Assembly: GCA_026705295.1 (NCBI GenBank)
Contig: JAPPBA010000177.1
Coordinates: forward strand, 1-43,893
Length of the DNA: 43,893 bases
Reading direction: 5' to 3'
Source of the DNA: Candidatus Palauibacter australiensis
GTDB taxonomy: Bacteria; Gemmatimonadota; Gemmatimonadetes; Palauibacterales; Palauibacteraceae
How positions within the stretch are numbered: the first letter of the stretch is position 1; the number at the start of each line of letters is the position of its first letter. Shown one piece after another: positions 34,199 through 42,088 of the stretch. The notes below the pieces were generated by a model. That model made no database searches. It saw only the letters and a list, made by a program, of their open reading frames with translations, and was not told the origin of the DNA. The position numbers were made by a program, and so were the translations under genes.

Positions 34199-35401
34199 TC
34201 AAGGGGCTGTGAGGACGTCCGTCAGCGGGATCCACCTTCCGTCTTCGGCGCGGAAGAGCCGGAGCCCCTTCGACCCCCGGTGGTCGCTCGGCGTGAAGGT
34301 GAGCGGCGGCCCGGCGCCGCCCGTGTCGAGCCCGTCGATCGTCTCCAGCGCCTGCTTGATGTTCTCTCCGGTCGGTTCCTGTCCCGCATCGAGCACCCGC
34401 CGGATCCCCTCGACGAACACCGCCATCGTCCACCACCCCTGCGTGAACGCGTTCGTCTTCCCGGCGTAGTCCTCGCCCCGGGATTCGAGGTAGCCGCGGA
34501 TGTCCCGGACCCCCGGCACATCGTCCGTGAGCGGCGCCCAGGGGATCGCGCCGACCACCCCTTCGGCGGCGTCCTCCGCCAGTCGCCACAGGAGCGCGTT
34601 GGCGCACCAGTTCAGGCACACGAAGGTGGCGTCGATCCCCAACCCCTGCGCGTTCCGCAGGGCGACGGCCGCCGGCGCGGAGGTGTTCTGGAACACCACG
34701 TACGTCGCGCCCGACCGGCCGATGCGGGAGAACTCCGCCGTGTAGTCGGTCGCGCCGCGCGGCATCTCGTAGGGCGTGACGTCGACGCCGATCTCCCGCG
34801 CGTAGTCCTCCCCCCCCTGCACCCAGGGCGACAGGCCGAACGGGCTCGCGTTGTGCATGAACGCGACGCGCGCGTTCCCTTCCCCGCCGTTCGCCCGGTG
34901 GTCCTCCGCGATCCAGCGCAGGACGATCCGGAACTGGTCGCTGTAGCTCGTCGCCACGAGGAAGTTGTAGGGCGATTCGTGCGCGTCTCCGAGCACATGG
35001 GAGAGCGACGCCGACGAGAACGGGATGCGGTCCTCGGCGATCCTCAGCCGGAGCGCCTCCGTGTCGCCCGTCCCCCAGCCCATGAAAATGAGCGCGCCCT
35101 CCTGCACGAACTGCGTGTAGAGCTGCTCGGCCCGGTCGACCTGGTAGCCGTAGTCCTGGTAGATGAGCCGGACCGGGCGTCCCCCGACGCCGCCCCGCGC
35201 GTTGAGCCACTCGACGTGCCCCTGCACCCCCTCGGCGTAGTCGAGCCCCACGTCGGCCGTAGGACCCGTGAGGTCGAAGATGGCCGCGATCAGGATCTCG
35301 TTCTCCGCCCTCTCCCCCGAGCCCCCGCACGCGGCGAGCGCGACGGACAGGATGAGACCGCGCGCGGCGGCGGCCGTGAATGCGAATCGAGTGGCGCGCA
35401 T
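34199..35401 (-). CDS. ABC transporter substrate-binding lipoprotein (LivK/LivJ type)
   Basis: 400 residues. MRATRFAFTAAAARGLILS and the lipobox VALAAC form a lipoprotein signal, with the mature end at C26. The body is a type I periplasmic binding protein: ILIAAIFDLTGPTADVGLDY, then GGRPVRLIYQDYGYQ, and FTQGWWTMAVFVEGIRR near the end. The start at 35401 is set by the signal peptide. The frame continues upstream to 35506 only because it runs into the degenerate livM 3' fragment described below. It lies five bases before livF. The ligand is likely a hydrophobic amino acid or a small carboxylate. Confidence 0.9.
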   Translation of the reverse strand: MRATRFAFTAAAARGLILSVALAACGGSGERAENEILIAAIFDLTGPTADVGLDYAEGVQGHVEWLNARGGVGGRPVRLIYQDYGYQVDRAEQLYTQFVQEGALIFMGWGTGDTEALRLRIAEDRIPFSSASLSHVLGDAHESPYNFLVATSYSDQFRIVLRWIAEDHRANGGEGNARVAFMHNASPFGLSPWVQGGEDYAREIGVDVTPYEMPRGATDYTAEFSRIGRSGATYVVFQNTSAPAAVALRNAQGLGIDATFVCLNWCANALLWRLAEDAAEGVVGAIPWAPLTDDVPGVRDIRGYLESRGEDYAGKTNAFTQGWWTMAVFVEGIRRVLDAGQEPTGENIKQALETIDGLDTGGAGPPLTFTPSDHRGSKGLRLFRAEDGRWIPLTDVLTAP

Positions 35402-35449
35402 ATCCGGAGACCTCGTGATGTCGTGAAGTTCTGTCGACTTCGGAGCGAA

Positions 35450-35545
35450 TCGGCGACCCTTTGCGCGACGGTGCGCCAAGGGCTGCACGTAAAGACAGTC
35501 TTTCACGTTACGCCACGGTTTGGACAGACCATCGGGCCCGACGGC
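35450..35545 (-). pseudogene. Displaced, degenerate copy of the livM 3' end (far copy)
   Basis: Read on the minus strand in the livM frame, this gives GLSKPWRNVKDCLYVQPLA followed by HRRAKGR. Intact LivM has GLSKLWRNVKDYFYVWPFA and YRRGEGR. The position of the livM TGA is now CGA, so the frame reads on. About 30 codons are recognisable. It lies 48 bases upstream of the substrate-binding gene, where an intact livM would be expected in an uninterrupted operon. Confidence 0.85.
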
Positions 35546-35554
35546 GTCGGGTGT

Positions 35555-35983
35555 CTACTGAGATGGCGGGTCGGGCCGGTCCCGTTCGCGGATGAGGTCG
35601 GCAAGTTCCCGTATTTCTTCGCGTAGACCGCCGATCTCCTCACGCATCTCGGCGCGCAGATCGCCGATCTCTTCGCGCATCTCCTCGCGCAGATCGCGCA
35701 CTTCCGTCTCGAGGCCGGTCACACGCGCATCCAAACCGGAGACGCTCGCGACGAGTTGCACCTGCGTTTCTCCGAGCGTCACCGTCTGGTTCCACACAAG
35801 CGTGAAGGCCGCCATCACGACGGTGAGCGCGATCGTCAGCGAGAGTCCCAGGCTCCAGCGCGTGATCGTGATGCCATCGGCGGCTCCCGACGGTTGAACG
35901 CGGGCGCGGGACCGGCGGTCGTCGACGCGCGACCCACCGGCATCCGCTCCGGTTCGGGGTCCTTGCGCATTCGGCTTGGGCAT
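35555..35983 (-). CDS. Small membrane-anchored coiled-coil protein with 11-residue repeats
   Basis: 142 residues from the ATG at 35983, which has GAGGAG six bases upstream; an in-frame ATG at 36010 has no ribosome site. A polar, basic N-terminus (1-40) is followed by one transmembrane helix (about 44-65) and a coiled coil (about 75-132). The coil is built partly of 11-residue units LREEMREEIGD, LRAEMREEIGG and LREEIRELADL, encoded by 33-bp repeats near 35600-35700. It resembles the smaller protein at 12968-13195 in plan, in wording and in an upstream element placed at the same distance. Function unknown. It lies exactly between the two displaced livM 3' ends and so appears to be the cargo of one inserted block. 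Confidence 0.75.
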   Translation of the reverse strand: MPKPNAQGPRTGADAGGSRVDDRRSRARVQPSGAADGITITRWSLGLSLTIALTVVMAAFTLVWNQTVTLGETQVQLVASVSGLDARVTGLETEVRDLREEMREEIGDLRAEMREEIGGLREEIRELADLIRERDRPDPPSQ

Positions 35984-35998
35984 GGACGGCTCCTCGGA

Positions 35999-36060
35999 CG
36001 TTGATCTCAAACTAGCGGTTCGGGTTACCGCACCAAAGTCGCAAGGGAGATCAACGGAGC
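35999..36060. promoter_or_regulatory. 10-bp perfect inverted repeat and shared upstream element before the coiled-coil gene
   Basis: CGTTGATCTC (35999-36008) and GAGATCAACG (36047-36056) are perfect inverse complements. Between them GCGGT (36015-36019) and ACCGC (36027-36031) form a smaller hairpin. The right arm overlaps GATCAACGGAGC (36049-36060), the 12-mer also found before the gene at 12968-13195, again 66 bases from the start. It is probably an operator or structured leader. It accounts for part of the 331-base gap 35984-36314; the rest is the livM fragment and the LRR gene leader. Confidence 0.5.
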
Positions 36061-36091
36061 GTCAACGTGGCTGCCCAGGTCCGGGAGTCGA

Positions 36092-36232
36092 TCAGCGGCC
36101 CTCACCGCTGCAGTACGCGAAGGGCCAGACGTAGAAGTAGTCTTTCACGTTGCGCCACAGTTTGGACAGGCCTGCGGTCCCGAACATCGACCCCCGCACG
36201 CCGCGCAGGAGGGCCGCCACGCGCAGGCGTCT
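36092..36232 (-). pseudogene. Displaced copy of the livM 3' end (near copy, stop codon kept)
   Basis: From the stop codon (TGA at 36094-36092) up to about 36188 this is nearly identical to livM 42089-42185. The core AGACGTAGAAGTAGTC and what follows up to GGACAGG differs at a single base. It encodes GLSKLWRNVKDYFYVWPFAY then CSGEGR-stop. Beyond 36190 a 30-base (10-codon) in-frame deletion is followed by a further match (36196-36232 against 42223-42259, VAALL...V...FG). There is no start codon and no membrane domain, so it is a remnant, not a gene. Confidence 0.9.
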
Positions 36233-36314
36233 ACCCCCCGATTCTGGGAGGTTACAACTCCCGTTTCCCGCCTTACGTTGCTTGCCGAACACCCACTGCG
36301 GAGGCTCCCGGAAG

Positions 36315-39300
36315 ATGGTCAGACAGGGGTTGCGGCGCAGGCGCGCTCTCGGTGGCCGGGGACGGCTGAGGGCGGGCTTCACGCTCCCGGCCGCGGCCGT
36401 CGCCGGGATCGCCGCGCTGGTCCTTTCTTGCGGCGACGACGGCGTGGGGCCGACGCCGCCACCCCCACCGCCGCCGCCTCCTCCTCCCGCTCCCGTCGCC
36501 ACGACCGTAACGGTCAACCCCCGTTCGGTTTCGTTTACCGCCCTCGGGGAGACGGCCCGCTTCACCGCGGAGGTGCGCGATCAGAACGGGCAGGTGATGG
36601 CGGGGGCCGCGGTCGCGTGGACGAGCAGCGACGCCTCGGTCGCGACGGTGGACGCCTCCGGCGAAGTCACGGCGGCGGGGAACGGCACCGCCACGATCAC
36701 GGCAACGGCGGGATCGGCGTCGGGGAGCGCGGCCGTGACCGTGGCGTCGGACGCGGGCGACGATGACCGCGCCGCGCTGGAGGTGCTGTACCGGCGTACG
36801 GGCGGCCCCCGCTGGATCCGCGGGGCCAACTGGCTCACCGACGCGCCGCTCGATACCTGGCACGGCGTCGTGGTTGTCCAGGGGCGGGTGACGGAGTTGA
36901 CCCTGCGCGACAACGGTCTGGAGGGCTCTGTCCCGCCCCAACTCGGGAACCTCTCCCGGCTCGAACACCTGGACCTCTCCGAGAACGACCTGTCCGGCCC
37001 GGTCCCGCCGGAACTCGGGCGGCTCTCCCGCCTGGAGCGACTGGACTTCTACGACACCAACGTGACGGGCCGGATTCCGCCCGAACTCGGCAACCTCGCG
37101 AACCTAGCGATCCTGTCGCTCGACGAGAACAACCTGACGGGCTCCGTACCGAGATCGTTCCTCAAGCTCGATGCGTTGAGGACCTTCAGGATCGAGGGGA
37201 ACGACGGTCTTTGCGTACCCGGCGCCAGGGATTTCGTGACTTGGTGGCGATCCATCGACCGTACGGGGGGCCCGCTCTGCAGCGCGGCGGACGCTGCCGC
37301 GCTGGAAGCCCTCCATGAAGCAGCCGGCGGCGCGGGATGGACGAACTCCGGCGGCTGGCTCGAGGGAGAAACGGTCGGTGAGTGGTACGGCGTCACCGCC
37401 GACTCCATCGGCCGGGTGGCGGCTCTCGACCTTCGCCGCAACGGGCTGACCGGTCGGCTTCCGGGACAGTTGGGCGACTTGACGGCGATGACCCGGCTGA
37501 GACTGGACGGGAACGCGCTCTCCGGGTCATTGCCTCTGTCGTTGACGGCCGTCCCCCTCGAGGAGTTCCGGTACGCGGATACGGAATTGTGCGTTCCGGC
37601 CGACGCGGCGTTCCGTGAATGGCTGAGCGGCATCGCGACGCACGACACCGGGACGGAGTGCGGCCCCCTGTCGGAGCGCGACATTCTCGCCCGGCTGTAC
37701 GATGCCGCAGGTGGGCGGAGCTGGAGGAACGACGACAACTGGCTGACCCGGGCTCCACTCTCGGACTGGTACGGCGTTGAGACAGTCGACGGGCAGGTGT
37801 CCGCGCTGCGGCTGAGTGAGAATGGGCTTGCAGGCATAATCCCGGCCGAACTCGGAAGTCTTGCCGGCCTGCAAGTGCTCGAGTTGGCCGACAACGATCT
37901 TGCGGGCCGGCTGCCCGCGACGCTTGGACGTCTTCGTGGTTTGCGGAGCTTGGCCCTTCGCGGCAACCGACTGACGGGCCGCGTCCCGGTCGAACTCGGG
38001 AGCCTGTTCGGTCTGGAGCGGCTGGATCTGGCGGTTAACGCTCTGACAGGTCCGATCCCGGCGGAATTGGGGAACCTCTCGAACCTCCGCGACCTGGATC
38101 TGACTTCCAATTCGTTATCCGGTCCGATCCCGGACGCGTTGGGGGGCCTTTCCAGCCTGCAAACGCTGTATCTCGGTGACAACCGTTTGTCGGGCCGGAT
38201 CCCGGACGCGCTGGGGCGTCTTTCCCGCCTGGAGTCGCTGTATCTTGCGCGCAGCCGTCTGTCAGGCCCGATCCCGGCCGAGCTCGGCAATCTCTCGCGT
38301 CTGTTGTATCTGTATCTCGACGGCAACGCGCTATCGGGTCCGATCCCCGCCGAACTCGGCAACCTGTCGAGCTTGAACCAGTTGCACCTTCAAGCCAATG
38401 CCCTGTCCGGAGAGATCCCGGCCGAACTCGGGAACCTCCCGCGCCTGTCCGACCTGTATCTCCACGACAACGCGCTATCGGGTCCGATCCCCGCCGAACT
38501 CGGCAACCTTCGGAACCTGAACCGGCTGTACCTCCGCGCCAACAATCTTGCGGGTTCTCTCCCGCCCGAACTCGGGAACCTCTCGCGCCTTGCCGAACTT
38601 TCGGTCGCACTCAACGACCTGACGGGTTCGATACCAGCGGAATTCAGCGGCATGGTCGAGTTGGAGCGGCTCAACGTGGCGCACAACCCCGGGCTGTCCG
38701 GACCCCTGCCGGTCGACTTGACGGCCCTTCGAAGCCTGCAGGACTTCCAGGCCGCCGGAACGGATCTCTGCGCACCGGCCGGAGCCGACTTCCAGAGCTG
38801 GCTCAACGAAATCGGGAATCGCTGGGTGGCCACGTGCGCCGAAGTGGAGGGATCGGTCGCGTATCTGACGCAGGCCGTGCAGTCGCTCGGTTTCCCCGTC
38901 CCCCTGGTGGCCGGTGAAGCCGCGCTGCTCAGGGTGTTCGTAACCGCGCCGGCCGCCGCCGGAGAGCGCATCCCGCCGGTGCGGGCGCGTTTCTTTCAGG
39001 ACGGCTCGGAAACGTACGTGGCGGACATTCCGCAGCAGTCGGCCGCCATCCCGAGGAACATCGATGAAGGCTCGCTGCTCGCGTCCGCGAACGTCGAGAT
39101 CCCCGCGTCGGTGGTCGTGCCCGGGCTCGAGATGGTCGTCGAAATAGACCCGGACGGAACGCTGGATCCCGGCCTCGGCGTACAACGGAGGATTCCCGAG
39201 ACGGGCCGTACGGCGGTCGACGTGCGAACCCCGCCCGTCCTCGATCTCACGGTGATACCGTTCCTGTGGTCGGTGGCCCCGGATCGTTCGATCGTGGACC

Positions 39301-40307
39301 TCACGGCCAACCTGAGTGCGGACCACGACATCTTCCTCAATACTCGTACGCTGCTACCGGTCGGCGACCTCCAGGTCTCGGTGCACGAACCTGTGACGAC
39401 CGACAGAAACCGCGCCTTCGACCTGGTCGATGTGACGGAGATGATTCGGGTCCTCGAGGGCGCCACCGGCCACTACATGGGCATGATGACGGGCGAGTTG
39501 GGAAGCAGCTTCATCGGCGCCGCGCTGGAGCCGGGCAGATCTTCTTTCGCGATCTGGCGAACGGATGTCGTGGCCCACGAACTCGGGCACAACATGAGTC
39601 TCGCCCACGCGCCGTGCGGCGGCGCCGGGAGGCCCGACCCGGCGTTTCCGCAGCGCGACGGTTCGATCGGCGACTGGGGGTACGACTTCGTCACCGGTCG
39701 ATTGGTCCCGCCGACCGCGCCGGACTTCATGTCCTACTGCGGTCCCCCCGACTGGACGGGCAGCTTTCATTTCACCAAGGCGCTGCGCTTCCGGAGTTTC
39801 GACGACAGTGGCGCGGCCGCCGCCGTGGCGGGACCGGCCAGGTCGCTGCTGTTGTGGGGCGGCGTCGATTCCGCGGGGACACCGTTTCTGGAACCCGCCT
39901 TCGTGGTCGACGCGCCACCCGTGGCGCCGCGCGCCGCTGGCGACCACCAGCTTACCGGCTGGGCTGCGGACGGGCGCGAGTTGTTCTCGCTCAGCTTCGC
40001 CATGCCCGAAGTGGCGGACGGCGAGGGAGCGGGAAGTTTCGTCTTCGCCCTGCCCGTGAGGGCTGGCTGGGCCGCCGCCCTGGCGAGCATCGCGCTGTCC
40101 GGCCCCGGAGGCTCGGCCACGCTGGACGGAGCGACGGACCGCCCCATGGCCATCCTGCGCGACCCCCGGACCGGGCAGGTGCGCGCATTCCTGTCGGATC
40201 TCCCGGCCGCGGCCCGGACGGCGGACGCCGTGGCGCAGACCATCGGGCAGGGGCTGGAAGTGCTGTTCAGCCGAGGCATTCCCCCCGCGGATGCTTGGAG
40301 ACCGTGA
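36315..40307 (+). CDS. Large lipoprotein with Ig-like (Big_2), plant-type LRR and metzincin protease domains
   Basis: 1330 residues. A basic N-terminus and hydrophobic helix end in lipobox LVLSC, then a run of prolines. Residues about 62-148 are a bacterial Ig-like Big_2 domain (VAWTSSDASVATVDASGEVT). Residues about 155-810 are leucine-rich repeats of the 24-residue LTGPIPAELGNLSNLRDLDL type, in three blocks. Each block opens with an ALxxLYxxxGGxxW...NWL...WYGV cap. After a beta-rich linker comes a zinc protease: HELGHNMSLAH at 1088-1098 and Met-turn M1139 (DFMSYCGP). It is a surface-anchored adhesin-protease candidate. GGAGG lies ten bases upstream of the ATG. It sits inside the liv operon, opposite in direction, as part of an inserted block. 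Confidence 0.87.
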   Translation: MVRQGLRRRRALGGRGRLRAGFTLPAAAVAGIAALVLSCGDDGVGPTPPPPPPPPPPPAPVATTVTVNPRSVSFTALGETARFTAEVRDQNGQVMAGAAVAWTSSDASVATVDASGEVTAAGNGTATITATAGSASGSAAVTVASDAGDDDRAALEVLYRRTGGPRWIRGANWLTDAPLDTWHGVVVVQGRVTELTLRDNGLEGSVPPQLGNLSRLEHLDLSENDLSGPVPPELGRLSRLERLDFYDTNVTGRIPPELGNLANLAILSLDENNLTGSVPRSFLKLDALRTFRIEGNDGLCVPGARDFVTWWRSIDRTGGPLCSAADAAALEALHEAAGGAGWTNSGGWLEGETVGEWYGVTADSIGRVAALDLRRNGLTGRLPGQLGDLTAMTRLRLDGNALSGSLPLSLTAVPLEEFRYADTELCVPADAAFREWLSGIATHDTGTECGPLSERDILARLYDAAGGRSWRNDDNWLTRAPLSDWYGVETVDGQVSALRLSENGLAGIIPAELGSLAGLQVLELADNDLAGRLPATLGRLRGLRSLALRGNRLTGRVPVELGSLFGLERLDLAVNALTGPIPAELGNLSNLRDLDLTSNSLSGPIPDALGGLSSLQTLYLGDNRLSGRIPDALGRLSRLESLYLARSRLSGPIPAELGNLSRLLYLYLDGNALSGPIPAELGNLSSLNQLHLQANALSGEIPAELGNLPRLSDLYLHDNALSGPIPAELGNLRNLNRLYLRANNLAGSLPPELGNLSRLAELSVALNDLTGSIPAEFSGMVELERLNVAHNPGLSGPLPVDLTALRSLQDFQAAGTDLCAPAGADFQSWLNEIGNRWVATCAEVEGSVAYLTQAVQSLGFPVPLVAGEAALLRVFVTAPAAAGERIPPVRARFFQDGSETYVADIPQQSAAIPRNIDEGSLLASANVEIPASVVVPGLEMVVEIDPDGTLDPGLGVQRRIPETGRTAVDVRTPPVLDLTVIPFLWSVAPDRSIVDLTANLSADHDIFLNTRTLLPVGDLQVSVHEPVTTDRNRAFDLVDVTEMIRVLEGATGHYMGMMTGELGSSFIGAALEPGRSSFAIWRTDVVAHELGHNMSLAHAPCGGAGRPDPAFPQRDGSIGDWGYDFVTGRLVPPTAPDFMSYCGPPDWTGSFHFTKALRFRSFDDSGAAAAVAGPARSLLLWGGVDSAGTPFLEPAFVVDAPPVAPRAAGDHQLTGWAADGRELFSLSFAMPEVADGEGAGSFVFALPVRAGWAAALASIALSGPGGSATLDGATDRPMAILRDPRTGQVRAFLSDLPAAARTADAVAQTIGQGLEVLFSRGIPPADAWRP
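38324..38509 (+). repeat. 42-bp perfect repeat within the LRR array
   Basis: The same 42 bases, beginning CAACGCGCTATCGGGTCC, occur at 38324-38365 and at 38468-38509, 144 bases (two LRR units) apart. Neighbouring units are less alike at the DNA level, which points to a recent duplication or gene conversion. Confidence 0.85.
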
Positions 40308-40456
40308 ACCCGCACTGAGATTGAGAGGGCCATCGACTCGTCCACATTCGCCCGTATATCTTGTTCCGCCCGATAGGGACTATCCCGACTCCTGGTCGAG
40401 CGCTGAACGACGGGGCTTGAACATCGCCTGACGGAGAAGACAGGAGGCTTGAGGCT

Positions 40457-41566
40457 ATGACCAGCATCGACCGTGATTTCGGTGATCTTGCCGTTATGCG
40501 CGTGCCCGTCAAGCGAGCTGCCTACAGCCGTCGCACCGCGTGGACAATGGCGATCCTGGCCGAACTCGCCTACACGCCGTTCGACGAGGAGTCCGAGCAG
40601 CACATTCTGGATCTCGCGGAGGAACTTGCGACGCTGACGGACCGCGAAAGGATCGCCGATCGGTTGGTAAAGTTTCGGAAGACGCTCCGCGGATTCGATG
40701 GCGCGCCGGAAGCAGAGCGCAGGAATCAGAAGCTTCGGGCGGCGCTTGCCTGCGGCGGATTCCAATTGGTGGGTTCGGTCCTGTACGATCCCGGGACGGA
40801 CACGCAGGGGTTCGTCGCGGCGCGGCGCGACGACGAAGGCACCGGTATGGCAGTGATCTGCTTTCGCGGCACCACCCGGATCCGAGACTGGATGACGAAT
40901 CTGGATATCGCGCCGCGGTCGATCGAGAACCCGAGGACTGGCGCGCCCATCGGCAACATGCATAAGGGGTTCCACAACGCCTACCGCTCCGTGCACGACC
41001 AGATCGGCGAGCGCCTCAAAGGTCTCGAGGACCTGCCGCTCTATATCACGGGCCACTCCCTGGGCGGAGCGCTCGCCGTCGTCGCGACCTGGTATCAGAG
41101 TTCGCAACGCCTGGCTGCCTGCTACACGTTCGGCGCGCCCCGCGTGGGAGACCAGGGCTTGATCGACCGGTTCAAGACGCCGATCTACCGGATCGTAAAC
41201 GGTCCGGATCCGGTCTCGTTAGTGCCACCGGCTGGCTTCGGACTCGAGATCGTCAAAGCCATATTCCGTGTTCTGGGAGTCTTCCTGCCGTTTTGGGGAT
41301 GGGCAGCGTGGGTCACGGACAAGCTCATTCGCAATCAGCGGTTCCGGCACTACGGATACATGCGATATCTGACGGTGGCGAAACCCGGACCGGACGGGAG
41401 TTACCCGGGGCTTCGACTGGAGTTCGCTTTATCTACGCCCGATCGCCTGGCCCGGTTCATCAGGCTGCGAACATCGGGAACGGGAGACCGCATCGACAAG
41501 TACCATGACATTGCCCGATACCGAAACAAGCTGCGCGCTCATGCGCTGAGGGCGAACCCGCCTTAG
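40457..41566 (+). CDS. Class 3 lipase (alpha/beta hydrolase)
   Basis: 369 residues. Oxyanion-site FRGTT (136-140), nucleophile S201 in ITGHSLGGALA, acid D251 (NGPDPVSLVPP) and a likely catalytic H350 (KYHDIARY) make up a class 3 (fungal-type) triacylglycerol lipase core. There is no signal peptide. A hydrophobic patch (about 263-290, IFRVLGVFLPFWGWAAWV) may attach it to membranes. AGGAGG lies nine bases before the ATG. Its stop overlaps that of the convergent membrane-protein gene by four bases. It lies inside the interrupted liv operon and is somewhat less GC-rich than the flanking liv genes. Phospholipids or triglycerides are possible substrates. Confidence 0.87.
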   Translation: MTSIDRDFGDLAVMRVPVKRAAYSRRTAWTMAILAELAYTPFDEESEQHILDLAEELATLTDRERIADRLVKFRKTLRGFDGAPEAERRNQKLRAALACGGFQLVGSVLYDPGTDTQGFVAARRDDEGTGMAVICFRGTTRIRDWMTNLDIAPRSIENPRTGAPIGNMHKGFHNAYRSVHDQIGERLKGLEDLPLYITGHSLGGALAVVATWYQSSQRLAACYTFGAPRVGDQGLIDRFKTPIYRIVNGPDPVSLVPPAGFGLEIVKAIFRVLGVFLPFWGWAAWVTDKLIRNQRFRHYGYMRYLTVAKPGPDGSYPGLRLEFALSTPDRLARFIRLRTSGTGDRIDKYHDIARYRNKLRAHALRANPP

Positions 41567-41940
41567 GGCCGGCGCGACGTTCCTGTCTTCGTCTCGTCGG
41601 TGGCACCTGCTTCGCGCCGACTACGGGACCCGAACCAGAACCCGATTATTGGGCCGATAACCGCAACGACATAAGAAAAGACGTCCTTCGCCTGGTCATA
41701 TTGAGCCATAAATAGAAAGGAGATGATCAAAACCCCGGCCATCAATGCGAAGGTCCACGCCATTATGTGCGTGACGATGGGCTGAACCATCTCTCTCCGG
41801 AATACTGTTTCAAAACCAGTCCTCTTGCCGGATTCCGGGGGTGCGGTCAATCGAAGGACCAACTGACCTAACCCGATGACCAGAACCAGGATCAGGCCTG
41901 AAATCAAGAGGGGCCACCATTCGCCGAGCCATCCTGACAT
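41563..41940 (-). CDS. Three-helix membrane protein of unknown function
   Basis: 125 residues with three predicted transmembrane helices: about 10-30 (LLISGLILVLVIGLGQLVL), 58-80 (MAWTFALMAGVLIISFLFMA) and 88-105 (FSYVVAVIGPIIGFWFGS). The tail is short and polar. GAGGAG eight bases upstream supports the ATG at 41940. I recognise no family; the last helix with GFWFGSR resembles small holin-like or phage-shock-type membrane proteins only loosely. The region has more A/T than its surroundings. It is convergent with the lipase (4-bp stop overlap) and lies immediately downstream of livM, in the same direction. Confidence 0.72.
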   Translation of the reverse strand: MSGWLGEWWPLLISGLILVLVIGLGQLVLRLTAPPESGKRTGFETVFRREMVQPIVTHIMAWTFALMAGVLIISFLFMAQYDQAKDVFSYVVAVIGPIIGFWFGSRSRREAGATDETKTGTSRRP

Positions 41941-42025
41941 TCGTCCGTCTCCTCGTCAAACCTTGGAGCAATAGTCGTTGGCGCTCCCAAGATGTGACGT
42001 GAATCTTTTCATGGCAAGTCGTCGC

Positions 42026-42077
42026 GTAAGCGGCTATAACGCTTACACTCCAGCATTCCCCGCTGCGAAGCCTGGAG
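42026..42077. terminator. Two hairpins just downstream of livM
   Basis: GTAAGCG (42026-42032) and CGCTTAC (42040-42046) form a perfect 7-bp stem with a 7-base loop. Next to it CTCCAG (42048-42053) and CTGGAG (42072-42077) form a second, longer-looped pair. They lie 12 to 63 bases past the livM stop, where a terminator, or the boundary of an inserted block, would be expected. The 148-base gap 41941-42088 holds nothing else I can name. Confidence 0.4.
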
Positions 42078-42088
42078 CGCGAAAGACC

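Noticed and set aside
35450-35506. N-terminal extension of the substrate-binding protein to a start at 35506
   Set aside because: The added residues (KDCLYVQPLAHRRAKGR) are the degenerate livM tail, and they would precede a complete lipoprotein signal. The ATG at 35401 is used.
36092-36565. A 157-codon minus-strand frame ending in LSKLWRNVKDYFYVWP-like sequence
   Set aside because: Only the last 45 or so codons resemble a real protein (LivM). The rest runs antisense to the start of the LRR gene, including its poly-proline part read as glycine. Treated as a gene fragment, not a gene.
38281-38640. LRR-coding repeats as a separate mobile or regulatory repeat
   Set aside because: The 72-bp periodicity matches the 24-residue LRR unit in frame, so it is ordinary protein repetition; only the perfect 42-bp pair is reported.
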